The notes beneath the pieces are model-generated. The model was given only the letters and a program-made list of their open reading frames with translations, was not told the DNA's origin and did no database searches. Below, piece after piece: positions 19,219 to 32,324 of a stretch of DNA of 64,000 bases. Within the stretch, counting starts at the first letter, position 1. Every line of letters starts with the position of its first letter. The translations under genes and the position numbers were made by a program. The DNA comes from Cytobacillus oceanisediminis 2691 (GTDB lineage Bacteria > Bacillota > Bacilli > Bacillales > Cytobacillaceae), in the NCBI RefSeq assembly GCF_000294775.2, contig NZ_CP015506.1, positions 4,563,501-4,627,500 on the forward strand. The letters run 5' to 3'.

Positions 19219-19224
19219 AATAAA

Positions 19225-19299
19225 TGGAGCGGAAGACGGGATTCGAACCCGCGACCCCCACCTTGGCAAGGTGATGTTCTACCACTGAACTACTTCCGC
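19225..19299 (-). tRNA. tRNA-Gly (GCC)
   Basis: Acceptor GCGGAAG, anticodon loop TTGCCAA, encoded CCA. Confidence 0.95.
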
Positions 19300-19307
19300 A
19301 TAAAGAA

Positions 19308-19392
19308 TGGTGCGGGTGAAGGGAGTCGAACCCCCACGCCTTGCGGCGCCAGATCCTAAGTCTGGTGCGTCTGCCAATTCCGCCACACCCGC
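19308..19392 (-). tRNA. tRNA-Leu (TAG)
   Basis: Class II tRNA. Acceptor GCGGGTG, anticodon loop CTTAGGA, encoded CCA. Confidence 0.95.
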
Positions 19393-19407
19393 AATATGAA
19401 ATTAAAA

Positions 19408-19483
19408 TGGTGAGCCATGAAGGACTCGAACCTTCGACCCTCTGATTAAAAGTCAGATGCTCTACCGACTGAGCTAATGGCTC
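19408..19483 (-). tRNA. tRNA-Lys (TTT)
   Basis: Acceptor GAGCCAT, anticodon loop CTTTTAA, encoded CCA. Its first 26 bases are repeated exactly at 19594-19619. Confidence 0.95.
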
Positions 19484-19593
19484 ATAATTTTATGAGACTA
19501 CCTAAAGCCTGTTATGTGCAGTCAGATGTTCCAAAGCTAAACGCTTTGTCACAGATTGCTATTCGGATGTAGAAATTCACTGATGCTGCAATC

Positions 19594-19619
19594 TGCTCTA
19601 CCGACTGAGCTAATGGCTC
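19594..19619 (-). pseudogene. truncated 5' copy of tRNA-Lys
   Basis: The 26 bases at 19594-19619 are identical to the 5' end of the intact tRNA-Lys (19458-19483): acceptor 5' strand and D arm. The copy stops before the anticodon arm and continues into about 110 bases of unrelated sequence. No 3' half is present, so it cannot make a tRNA. Confidence 0.85.
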
Positions 19620-19626
19620 GTTGAAA

Positions 19627-19702
<76 letters not shown>

Positions 19703-19722
19703 AGCTTGTACATTTAAATTAA

Positions 19723-19798
19723 TGGTGGAGGATGACGGGATCGAACCGCCGACCCTCTGCTTGTAAGGCAGATGCTCTCCCAGCTGAGCTAATCCTCC
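19723..19798 (-). tRNA. tRNA-Val (TAC)
   Basis: Acceptor GGAGGAT, anticodon loop CTTACAA, encoded CCA. First tRNA after 5S rRNA. Confidence 0.95.
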
Positions 19799-19805
19799 AT
19801 TATTA

Positions 19806-19925
<120 letters not shown>

Positions 19926-20176
19926 TATTTTCCAAAGACAAGTTTTATTATACCGTCTTTTTAGGATTTTTCAAGAGAAAATTTCATATTTTTCATTCTC
20001 TCAAAACTAGATAATGCATGAAGAAGCATTTGCCGAGTATTCACCAATGACTTGTCTAGCTTCGGCTCCTAACTTCTCGGCCGTTTCGATCCGTCCCTCC
20101 AAATCCCAAAAACAGGATTTGAATGGCCGGCTCTCCAACGTCTCTCGAAGTTGAACAGTCGCCTCCACTTTTCGTT

Positions 20177-24966
<4,790 letters not shown>

Positions 24967-25097
24967 GTTGATTAAGCTCATAAGTTGTCTTTTCAAAAAA
25001 GACTAAAGAATTAACGTTGACGTTTTTGTTCGTTCAGTTTTCAAAGATCAATTTCTCTTTGCTATATTTTACCTCGTCGCCCGGAAGCGACTTTATC

Positions 25098-25127
25098 AAT
25101 ATAACATGTTATCCATCAACAAGTCAA
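25098..25127 (-). promoter_or_regulatory. rRNA operon promoter P2
   Basis: On the minus strand TTGACT (25122-25127), 18-base spacer, TATATT (25098-25103), about 130 bases upstream of the mature 16S 5' end. Confidence 0.7.
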
Positions 25128-25182
25128 CAGCTTTTTAAAATGTTTTTTCGCAGTTTAACTTGCCTTGTTGAGGACAAGAATT

Positions 25183-25212
25183 AATATACCACGACTTATT
25201 AAATGTTTGCAA
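25183..25212 (-). promoter_or_regulatory. rRNA operon promoter P1
   Basis: On the minus strand TTGCAA (25207-25212), 18-base spacer, TATATT (25183-25188), 85 bases upstream of P2. An AT-rich stretch that could act as UP element lies further upstream. Confidence 0.6.
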
Positions 25213-25459
25213 TATAATTTTTAAAAATGTTTATCTTTATATTTTCAGTGCATATTAATTATATATCTCTTCTCTATCGATTGCCTTTTTGGGATCAAAT
25301 TAAAAGACGGTACCTTTACGAAACTGATTTTATTTTAATTGTTCTGCAGCCAGATCTTATAAAGTGTGCATTTTCTTAACATCAGATTTATACGCATTTC
25401 ACCTGATCTTTTGAAAATTCATTATATCAGTAACATAATTCTCGAAACCTCCATCTCAA

Positions 25460-25553
25460 ATACCCACAAACTTATCCACTGCAAAACACTTATTAATACA
25501 GTTGTCAACAAAGTTACTCACAGCATGTGGATAATCTTGTTCACTTTTCCACA
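25460..25553. promoter_or_regulatory. cluster of DnaA-box-like 9-mers
   Basis: Within 94 bases: TTATCCACT (25472-25480, one mismatch), TGTGGATAA (25526-25534, perfect box on the minus strand), TTTTCCACA (25545-25553, one mismatch) and ATACCCACA (25460-25468, two mismatches). The region from 25213 to 25720 is AT-rich and otherwise empty. Confidence 0.5.
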
Positions 25554-25720
25554 CTTTTATAAGCTTCTTATAACAATAATTAAATTAATACATATTTTAC
25601 TGATTAGCCGTCAAAAGGATGAGAAATCAAGTTTTAACAAAATATCAATACAAAGAAATAGTAATAGTTTTGGTTATTTTTCATAAAATCTATTAACTCT
25701 ACTCTATACGGAAGGTGTGA

Positions 25721-25900
25721 ATGACACTGGAAACCGCAGCACTATATCTATCAGTAATCATGGCCATATTTTTATTTGCTTATGCCTATGCAGAGGGCAT
25801 TAAAATTGCAAATTCAGATGAAGAGGTTTATGGTGGCACCTTCATCTTTTCAGTTACAGCCGCATTTATTTTTTCTGCTCTGACCTATGTATTCAAATAA
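25721..25900 (+). CDS. small two-segment membrane protein
   Basis: 59 aa, not recognised. Two hydrophobic helices (about residues 6-25, LYLSVIMAIFLFAYAYA, and 40-57, TFIFSVTAAFIFSALTYVF) flank a short polar loop IKIANSDEEVYGG. GAAGGTG precedes the ATG. A strong bidirectional terminator follows one base after the stop, supporting a real gene. Confidence 0.6.
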   Translation: MTLETAALYLSVIMAIFLFAYAYAEGIKIANSDEEVYGGTFIFSVTAAFIFSALTYVFK

Positions 25901-25930
25901 AAAAATCTCCCCATTCCCAGGGAGATTTTT
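25901..25930. terminator. bidirectional terminator
   Basis: AAAAATCTCC(C) pairs with GGGAGATTTTT across ATTCCC. It is shared by the convergent small membrane gene and the EamA transporter gene. Confidence 0.85.
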
Positions 25931-25960
25931 CTCTTATATAACTATAGATAGATTATCTAC

Positions 25961-26875
25961 TTATCCGGAAATCGTTGTTTTTTTCTTCAATTCTTTCATC
26001 CGAATCCTTCTCTCATCTAATAAGAAGATAGTTATTCCTCCAATTACCACTGTTCCACCAAGAACTTGTGTCCATATAATCGACTCATGAAGCAAATAAT
26101 AAGCTAGAATTGCAGCACCTACCGGCTCAAATAAGATGGCCATAGAAATAGTTGAGGTGCTTAGCCATTTAAGTGACCAATTAAATAATGTGTGTCCAAG
26201 CAGGGTTGGAATTAGAGCCAGCAATATAAAATATACCCAGTCACTGGTTCCATATGGGATTAAAGGTTCATTAACCATTAACACGTAGAATAACAATGTA
26301 ACAGTACTTATACTGTAGACAACAAAAGTATAGGTAACGAGTGACATCCTTTTTCTGACTGTTTGCCCAAACATTAAGTAGGCTGTTACCAGGGCGCAGG
26401 CAATGATTGCAAGTATATCCCCGAACAAAGCAGTCCCGCTGATTTGAAAATCTCCCCAGCTGATAATAATACTGCCCACAATTGCGAGAAGCCCGCTTAA
26501 TATTGCTTTCCAGGTAAACTTTTCTTTAAAAAAGAAATACGTGCCTGCAAATGCAAATAAGGGCTGCAGTGTTACAAGGACTGTAGAACTGGCTACAGAG
26601 GTGTAGTTCAGTGACTCAAACCAAAGAATAAAATGAAAGGCGAGAAACACACCGGCAATGATGGAATAGATCCAATCCCGCCGTGTAATAAGACGAAGTT
26701 CCGGAACATACTTTATAAGAAATACAGGCAGCATGAATAGGACAGAAAATAATAACCTGTAAAACGCAATGACTCCCGATGGAGCGCTGGATACCTTCAC
26801 CAATATGGCTGAGGTTGAGACAGAAATGACACCAATTGCCAGGGCAACATAGGGATTTATTTTTTTATCTGACAT
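25961..26875 (-). CDS. EamA family (DMT superfamily) transporter
   Basis: 304 aa from ATG 26875, with AAGGAG upstream; an in-frame start at 26941 is less likely. About ten hydrophobic helices in two EamA repeats, the first beginning with YVALAIGVISVSTSAILVKV, the second after ISGTALFGDILAIIACA. Features such as LPVFLIKYVPE and FEPVGAAILAYYLL (the FEPV motif near the end of repeat two) are typical of this family. Such proteins export or import small metabolites. The substrate cannot be told from sequence. Confidence 0.85.
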   Translation of the reverse strand: MSDKKINPYVALAIGVISVSTSAILVKVSSAPSGVIAFYRLLFSVLFMLPVFLIKYVPELRLITRRDWIYSIIAGVFLAFHFILWFESLNYTSVASSTVLVTLQPLFAFAGTYFFFKEKFTWKAILSGLLAIVGSIIISWGDFQISGTALFGDILAIIACALVTAYLMFGQTVRKRMSLVTYTFVVYSISTVTLLFYVLMVNEPLIPYGTSDWVYFILLALIPTLLGHTLFNWSLKWLSTSTISMAILFEPVGAAILAYYLLHESIIWTQVLGGTVVIGGITIFLLDERRIRMKELKKKTTISG

Positions 26876-27021
26876 TTTTAATACTCCTTGTTTCTGTTTC
26901 CTAATAATTAGGGTATATTTCATTTTACAACGTATATTCAAACTTTTACTACGGTTTTATTATAGCAGGATTTTAAAGATCATATTTTGGATATATAATA
27001 CTTAAAAAAGCGGGAGATATT

Positions 27022-27720
27022 ATGAGCAGTTTAGAGATAGAAATATTAATGAAACTGGGGATTTCAGCAGTGCTTGGTCTTGTTATCGGCCTGGAGAGAG
27101 AATTAAAAAGAAAGCCGGTCGGCTTAAAGACAAGTTTAGTTATTTCCATAGTAAGCTGCCTGCTGACTATTGTGTCTATAGAATCGGCTTATATGTTTCC
27201 TGGTAATGATGACATCAACATAACGATGGATCCTCTCCGTTTAGCTGCCCAAATTGTCTCAGGCATCGGCTTTTTGGGTGCAGGCGTTATTTTAAGGCGG
27301 GGAAATGACAGTATTTCTGGCCTTACAACAGCCGCATTAATTTGGGGGGCAGCAGGAATCGGAATTGCTGTAGGAGCAGGCTTTTATATTGAAGCAATGG
27401 CCGGAGTGGCGCTGCTGATTATTTCAGTGGAGGTAATTCCTTTTATCATGGGCTTAATTGGTCCCAAACGCTTAAGAGAAAAAGAAATCAACCTGCAGCT
27501 GAAAGTAAGGGATAAAGAAAATATTGCTGATATCATCCCAGCGGTAAAAGACCTTGATATATCTATAAAACATATTCGTATTAAAGACCTAGAAGATGAA
27601 CATCTGCATCTTGTACAGCTGATAGTTGCCGTCGACTACAAAAGAAGAACAACGGATGTTTATTACAGCGTTTCAAGCATCCCTGGAGTGCAGTGCATGG
27701 AAATTGATAGTATGCAGTAA
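27022..27720 (+). CDS. MgtC/SapB family membrane protein
   Basis: 232 aa. N-terminal hydrophobic domain with the family motifs LVIGLERELKRKPVGLKTSL and QIVSGIGFLGAGVILRRGN, then a C-terminal soluble domain (about residues 150-232) of ACT-like beta-alpha pattern. MgtC proteins inhibit the F1Fo ATP synthase in Salmonella and help growth at low magnesium. The Bacillus members are less well defined. GGGAG precedes the ATG. It is followed by a promoter and a tRNA-Ala gene. Confidence 0.88.
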   Translation: MSSLEIEILMKLGISAVLGLVIGLERELKRKPVGLKTSLVISIVSCLLTIVSIESAYMFPGNDDINITMDPLRLAAQIVSGIGFLGAGVILRRGNDSISGLTTAALIWGAAGIGIAVGAGFYIEAMAGVALLIISVEVIPFIMGLIGPKRLREKEINLQLKVRDKENIADIIPAVKDLDISIKHIRIKDLEDEHLHLVQLIVAVDYKRRTTDVYYSVSSIPGVQCMEIDSMQ

Positions 27721-27739
27721 AATTTTTTAATAATTCCTC

Positions 27740-27768
27740 TTGCAAGATAACTCCGATGTGGTTATAAT
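27740..27768 (+). promoter_or_regulatory. tRNA-Ala promoter
   Basis: TTGCAA (27740-27745), 17-base spacer, TATAAT (27763-27768), 19 bases before the tRNA. Confidence 0.7.
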
Positions 27769-27787
27769 TTTTCTTGTACCACTACTC

Positions 27788-27860
27788 GGGGGATTAGCTC
27801 AGCTGGGAGAGCGCAACGCTGGCAGCGTTGAGGTCAGGGGTTCGAGCCCCCTATTCTCCA
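27788..27860 (+). tRNA. tRNA-Ala (GGC)
   Basis: Acceptor GGGGGAT with ATTCTCC (two G-T pairs), D arm GCTC/GAGC, anticodon loop CTGGCAG, T arm AGGGG TTCGAGC CCCCT. CCA is not encoded. Solitary gene with its own promoter and terminator. Confidence 0.93.
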
Positions 27861-27863
27861 TAG

Positions 27864-27893
27864 AAAAAAGCCTTGTATATCAAGGCTTTTTTT
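27864..27893 (+). terminator. tRNA-Ala terminator
   Basis: AAAAAAGCCTTG and CAAGGCTTTTTT form a perfect stem around TATAT, 3 bases after the tRNA. Confidence 0.9.
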
Positions 27894-28333
27894 ATTTTCG
27901 ATTCAGAATGTTCGTTATTGTCGCTGGACTGTCACGAAATTTATTTTTGGAGTCTTTATACATTTTGAGGTATTTGTTAATACTAACGCACCCTTTTCTT
28001 TATGTAACATTCGTCACAATCTTTGTATATAAAAAGAAATGCATTATCGCCCCAACTCAATTAGAGAGTACTAACTATTCTACTTCACTACCAACAGTAG
28101 TATTAGCTCCGTTTATTTACTCGCGATTTTCGAAGGCTTGTCCGCGTGAAACTCCAACACTAATTTTACTATCCTGTGAATTCATTGCCCATTCTAAGTC
28201 TGACATTGTGTCTTATCAGCCTACTGGTCTTAGTCTTAATAGGTTGAAAAATTTGCAGATATTAACTGGTTCCTATCCACAAAAAACGTGTTACTCGAGA
28301 AGAATCCAATTGCAATAATCAGAAGCAAAAAAA
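27894..28333. other. 440-base stretch with no supported gene
   Basis: A long open frame crosses this stretch on the plus strand but it begins inside the tRNA promoter and runs through the tRNA, has no ribosome site and does not resemble a protein. Nothing else is visible. Confidence 0.6.
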
Positions 28334-28855
28334 CTAATTTGACTTGCTGATATCGTAAAGATAGAAAACATAATCATTAGATACACTTGAATAACCCTGT
28401 TGTCGTATCATTGCCGTAAGATTTCCGCGGTGATATGTGCCATGGTTAACAACATGCTGAACCAATTCTGAGAAGTAAGTATCCAGACGCCCAAATTTAG
28501 GATGTACCGGGGAAATCTCTTTATCCAAATCGCTAATATTATTAAGAAGCTTTTGATATTCCTCTGATAAACTTTGAAATAGCTTTTCCATTTCTTCAAG
28601 ACTCTTATCCTTTGTCTTGTCTTGAGCAATGGCGATAGAAGCTTGAATCTCTTCCATACTATTCTCCTGCATTACACCAAGCCATACTGTATCTGTCATA
28701 TAAATATGAACAAGTGCCTTCGAAATCGAGGAAAAAACACTTTGTATTTCCTGATCATAAATGTCCTTGGGTAATTCTTTCAATCGCTCGAAAAACTTTT
28801 TGTTTGCCCAAACATGATAATCATACAATTCTAATGCATGTTGTTTTCTCATCAA
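28334..28855 (-). CDS. DinB family protein
   Basis: 173 aa. DinB/YfiT four-helix bundle. The metal-binding His residues fit: HIYMTDTVWL in helix 2 and the HVVNHGTYHRGNLTAMIRQQG motif in helix 3, with NHGTYHRG as the family hallmark. Members include bacillithiol-dependent transferases and many proteins of unknown role. The start ATG ATG is preceded by GGGAGG. It lies just before fosB but with 150 bases between and no sign of an operon. Confidence 0.85.
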   Translation of the reverse strand: MMRKQHALELYDYHVWANKKFFERLKELPKDIYDQEIQSVFSSISKALVHIYMTDTVWLGVMQENSMEEIQASIAIAQDKTKDKSLEEMEKLFQSLSEEYQKLLNNISDLDKEISPVHPKFGRLDTYFSELVQHVVNHGTYHRGNLTAMIRQQGYSSVSNDYVFYLYDISKSN

Positions 28856-29009
28856 GGATTCCTCCCTTTTAGTTAATTTTCCCTAACTAAATAATTCGGT
28901 CCTCACTGTAAAAAACCCTGCCCGTTTGTTGAAGAGAGCAAAAGCACCAATTTCTTTAAGTACAAACCTTCACAAACTCTTCTAACCAACTAAGTTTGTA
29001 CAAAATCAT

Positions 29010-29435
29010 TTAATTGTAAAACTCCATATGTGTTTTTTCCTTTTTGTAATAATTTAGTCTGTCTTGTAAAGTACCTGTATGAAATTCAAACTTGTGCCCA
29101 TCTGGATCAGTAAAGTAAATAGACTTTTTATCTTTTTCGTCTCTTGGACGCCCTGACAGAATGTTTACCTTCAATTCTTTTAGCTTACGGTACATATTAT
29201 CAAATTCCGCTTCTTCTATTGAAAAAGCTATATGTGTATATGATTGGGAAATTTCAGTACGTGGAATATCCTTTTCTTCATTGAGGGCAAGCCATATACC
29301 GTTTAAGTCAAAATAGGCAGTACTACTTCCCTTAACTAATAACTTTGCACCAAACACATTTTTATAAAACTCAATAGAAGCTTCTAAATTGGAAACTGAA
29401 AATAAAAAATGATTAATGCCTTTTATTGACACCAA
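29010..29435 (-). CDS. fosB: metallothiol transferase FosB (fosfomycin resistance)
   Basis: 141 aa, very close in length and sequence to Bacillus FosB, a glyoxalase/bleomycin-resistance fold enzyme that opens the fosfomycin epoxide with bacillithiol. Metal ligands fit the family: His9 (GINHFLFS), His68 (SYTHIAFS) and Glu117 (HKFEFHTG). [17 protein letters not shown] and [15 protein letters not shown] are also FosB-like. The ATG at 29435 lies in a context with only a weak ribosome site. Chromosomal setting, no mobile element beside it. Confidence 0.92.
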   Translation of the reverse strand: MVSIKGINHFLFSVSNLEASIEFYKNVFGAKLLVKGSSTAYFDLNGIWLALNEEKDIPRTEISQSYTHIAFSIEEAEFDNMYRKLKELKVNILSGRPRDEKDKKSIYFTDPDGHKFEFHTGTLQDRLNYYKKEKTHMEFYN

Positions 29436-29512
29436 ATCACCCCAAACTAAGTTTTTTTATATTCATTATTGCACCTGTATAAAGATTTATGATCCCCATC
29501 CTTTTACAAGTA

Positions 29513-29545
29513 AAAAGCTTGAAGATTCGTATTATCTTCAGCTTT
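29513..29545 (-). terminator. terminator of the potassium-channel operon
   Basis: On the minus strand AAAGCTGAAGAT and ATCTTCAAGCTTT pair with one bulge, followed by TTTTA. It lies 26 bases beyond the stop of the channel gene. Confidence 0.65.
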
Positions 29546-29570
29546 AAATAGGACTAGTACAATAAAAACT

Positions 29571-30599
29571 TTATGAAATAATTTTTTGATATGTAGTCTC
29601 ATCGCAAATGACAAATAGTTTCGCTGAATCGGGAATTAATTCATGATGACGGCGGGCTAAATCAAGAGAACTTCCATCTGAAATTAAGGTCGCTCCTATT
29701 TCAAAAAGTTCCATCGCTGCATCCCTGTATGTGCTCCAATGCGGTTTAGCCTTAATTTCATAGAGGTTTTCCCCTTCAGAGCTGCTCAGCATCTGATTAA
29801 AAAGCTTGCTTGAACCGTGGTTGATGGCCGCATGAGCCATGAGGCGGGAGATAGAATCATTTGAAAGGATCAATTCATCAACGTTTGCGTGTTCAAACAA
29901 GGAAACGTGCTTATCTTTTTTTATTTCAACAATGGTGTAGATGCTTTTCTCATATTTCTTTGAGATATGTTCCACCCTGGAAGCGATGAGAAGAGTTTTT
30001 CCATCGGAGTATTCAGCATGGTCATTTCGGTCATCCGAAAAAATGGCAACTGATTTTGCTTCAAGGATATTGGCTTTCATTAACACTTCCTCTTCAGCAG
30101 GATTTCCGCTGACAAAATGGACCCTCTCATGCTCCATGGGTGTTCTTTCAGAATGGTCAACAATGACAACATCACATTTTTGCTTGCTGTGAAGGATCTC
30201 CTCTACCACATTTTCCAATTTTTCTTTTGATGCACCAATTAGTATGTAATGTCCTTTTCCCGAATAAGTCAATCGTCCTTCCTCCTTCCATTTCCGGTAC
30301 ATGCTGAAGCTTTCAAAGACTTTCCCTATGATGATACCCATTGCGCCAATGCCAAATGTGTAAAGCAGCAGCATGGTGAAGATTCGACCAAAATCACTTT
30401 CAGGAAAATAGTCGCCATAGCCTACTGTGACAAGTGTTGTCATCGTCCACCACAGAGCATCAATAAAGCGCGGAAATGTTTCCGGCTCGGCTGCCCTCAT
30501 CGTAATGCTGCTGAAGACAATGAGAAATAGTGCAAGAGCCGATGCTTGCAATATACTTATTTTCGTCATTTTTAAAAAAACTTTATGTAGAATCCACAT
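29571..30599 (-). CDS. potassium channel with RCK (TrkA-N) domain, YugO-like
   Basis: 342 aa. A two-helix pore module with the selectivity filter TLVTVGYGDYFPE (about residues 57-69) between helices LALFLIVFSSITMRA and IFTMLLLYTFGIGAMGIII. After a polar linker a RCK/TrkA-N Rossmann domain starts at HYILIGASKEKLE. The length fits B. subtilis YugO, a channel involved in biofilm electrical signalling. Here it is the last gene of an operon with an ATP-grasp ligase and a DUF350 protein, 6 bases after the ligase stop, so it may serve that system. Confidence 0.9.
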   Translation of the reverse strand: MWILHKVFLKMTKISILQASALALFLIVFSSITMRAAEPETFPRFIDALWWTMTTLVTVGYGDYFPESDFGRIFTMLLLYTFGIGAMGIIIGKVFESFSMYRKWKEEGRLTYSGKGHYILIGASKEKLENVVEEILHSKQKCDVVIVDHSERTPMEHERVHFVSGNPAEEEVLMKANILEAKSVAIFSDDRNDHAEYSDGKTLLIASRVEHISKKYEKSIYTIVEIKKDKHVSLFEHANVDELILSNDSISRLMAHAAINHGSSKLFNQMLSSSEGENLYEIKAKPHWSTYRDAAMELFEIGATLISDGSSLDLARRHHELIPDSAKLFVICDETTYQKIIS

Positions 30600-30605
30600 T
30601 TTTTT

Positions 30606-31850
30606 TCACCCCCCTTTTTTAATCCCGAACGGCAAATAATAGGAGAGATTATTTGTAATCGCTCCTCCTATTCTATATCCTGCAGCCGACGGTTTGCCGT
30701 TAAGAAGGAAGCTTCCCAATAAAAGTCTGCCCTTCTGTTTTCCCTTTTCACTATTGAAATCAACAGCAGGGTGCTCTACATATTGCTGATAAACTGGCAG
30801 ATATTCAGTATATGATTGCTGGGCGTCAGCATGGGTGAGGAAGCCTTCATGATTATATATTTCGACCGTATCTCCTTCTCTTCCAAAAACAGGCTTTTTA
30901 ACAAATGGCAGCCCCGACATAATAAAAATATCAGGCTCAAGATAGGTTGGAAGGAAGGATTCTTCAATCCATACATGCTCTTCCTTTGTAAAAAATGGAT
31001 GTTCCTCCATGTGCAATCCCCAAATAACCGCCTGTACCGCTTTGTTTTGCAGCATAAATGCGGATGGGGGATTAATAATCGCAAGCTTTTCTGCCTCGAC
31101 CAGTTCCAGGAGCCATAAACCAATCCTGTTTCCATCTGCATCCTCATCGGAAATTAAGTTCTCAATCGGGAAAGTTTGACGGTACAATATATCAATTCTG
31201 GATCCCTTTTCATCAAAAAGCCCAATTCCTCTTTGAATCTCCAGTTTATGAAGAGGGATAAAATTAGAAGCCACACCGGAAAGCTTTTGAATATATCGGA
31301 CTGTTTCCCGGTCTTCGAGGTTGTCTTCATGGGCAGTAAAGACAACATTAGGTGTTTTCAATTTCAATTTCCGTGCATATTGTTCAATGCTTCCACAAAC
31401 TTCTTTACTCAGTAGACGTTCCATTCCTTCATTTGGGTCTTCTGCTGCAAATTCTTTGCACACCTCACTATTGACATGGAAAAGCTCTTTAATAAATGTT
31501 GGGGTATCAGCATTGATTTCAATGCATTTATAGCCAGCTCCGTATGGGATTAGATCAAGCCGGGCAATAACGCTTTCTGAGGCAATGCTTTTCAGTCTGA
31601 TGAACGAAAGCGTTTCTTTCGGAAATCCCATTTCAATAAGTGTCCGATCTGGCACTTCTCGAAGCAGGCTGCACACCTTAAAAAATATTTTGCCAATTCT
31701 TTCACTGACAGTTCGGATACGTTCACGTTCAGTTCTATCGATATAGGCAATATCATATAGTGCATATTCTTCCCCATATAGATCGGCCCAGAAATGATTT
31801 ATTTTGCGGTAAAACCTTTTTCTTTTATCATGGTAGGCTTTTTTATCCAC
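30606..31850 (-). CDS. glutathionylspermidine-synthase-like ATP-grasp ligase
   Basis: 414 aa. Resembles the C-terminal synthetase domain of glutathionylspermidine synthase and the E. coli YgiC/YjfC proteins. Features are YGAGYKCIEINADTPTF (the Asn-Ala-Asp-Thr-Pro of the pre-ATP-grasp region), LWLLELVEAEKLAIINPPSA, FVKKPVFGREGDTVEIY (ATP-binding Lys and Gly-rich loop) and the end segment RIGGAITNNLSYYLPFG. Family members join an amine to a carboxyl group using ATP. The substrate here is unknown. The start overlaps the stop of the preceding gene by one base, so it is tightly coupled to it. Confidence 0.85.
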   Translation of the reverse strand: MDKKAYHDKRKRFYRKINHFWADLYGEEYALYDIAYIDRTERERIRTVSERIGKIFFKVCSLLREVPDRTLIEMGFPKETLSFIRLKSIASESVIARLDLIPYGAGYKCIEINADTPTFIKELFHVNSEVCKEFAAEDPNEGMERLLSKEVCGSIEQYARKLKLKTPNVVFTAHEDNLEDRETVRYIQKLSGVASNFIPLHKLEIQRGIGLFDEKGSRIDILYRQTFPIENLISDEDADGNRIGLWLLELVEAEKLAIINPPSAFMLQNKAVQAVIWGLHMEEHPFFTKEEHVWIEESFLPTYLEPDIFIMSGLPFVKKPVFGREGDTVEIYNHEGFLTHADAQQSYTEYLPVYQQYVEHPAVDFNSEKGKQKGRLLLGSFLLNGKPSAAGYRIGGAITNNLSYYLPFGIKKGG

Positions 31851-32308
31851 TATTCCTTCTCTCCTATGTCCTTGATATATAGAACATATACGCCCCTGTC
31901 CTCGTCGATTTCAGTAGAAGTCACTTGCTTTTGCCCAATTCCGGGGATATCAACAATATCTTTTAAAAGATAGCGAATGATATCAAAATGCGTTTGACAA
32001 GGGATAATGGAAAGCAGTTTATAATTCTCCATTTCACGGTACCTGCGAACCTCGATATTCAGCCCTTTTCCGCGGAAAACTTTTTCGTCCAGCACGTGTG
32101 GATTTCTTCCTATGTCTTTAATGACGAGAATCTCCTCTTCTCCATCCATCTCGTTGCAAATAAGCTCGTACTGCTGGCCTCTCATGATAAAATAAGTGCA
32201 TAGCTGCCTGGCATATAATTCATCAATTCCCACAGATTGAGCAGAATACTCATAAAAAGGTTCGTATTCGCCTTTCCCTTTGTCGATATAATACGTCAGC
32301 TTTTTCAT
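31850..32308 (-). CDS. hypothetical protein of the ATP-grasp operon
   Basis: 152 aa, soluble, not recognised. It alternates beta strands and charged loops (LTYYIDKGKGEYEPFYEYS, YELICNEMDGEEEILVIKDIG, GVYVLYIKDIGEKE). Position matches that of E. coli-type yjf cassettes, where a DUF2491 protein accompanies the ligase, but I cannot confirm homology. Spacing to its neighbours is 16 bases upstream and a 1-base overlap downstream, so it belongs to the operon. Confidence 0.7.
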   Translation of the reverse strand: MKKLTYYIDKGKGEYEPFYEYSAQSVGIDELYARQLCTYFIMRGQQYELICNEMDGEEEILVIKDIGRNPHVLDEKVFRGKGLNIEVRRYREMENYKLLSIIPCQTHFDIIRYLLKDIVDIPGIGQKQVTSTEIDEDRGVYVLYIKDIGEKE

Positions 32309-32324
32309 CTATTAACCAGCTTTC

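Noticed and set aside
19484-19626. Attachment site of an integrated element at tRNA-Lys
   Set aside because: Only 136 bases lie between the repeats, no integrase is present, and the duplicated part is the 5' end of the tRNA.
25213-25720. Possible chromosomal origin because of DnaA-box-like sites and AT-rich DNA
   Set aside because: No dnaA, dnaN, rpmH or gyrase genes are near, and only one box is perfect. Kept as a DnaA-box cluster only.
27740-28318. A 192-codon open frame on the plus strand
   Set aside because: It begins in the tRNA-Ala promoter, reads through the tRNA and terminator, and has no ribosome site.
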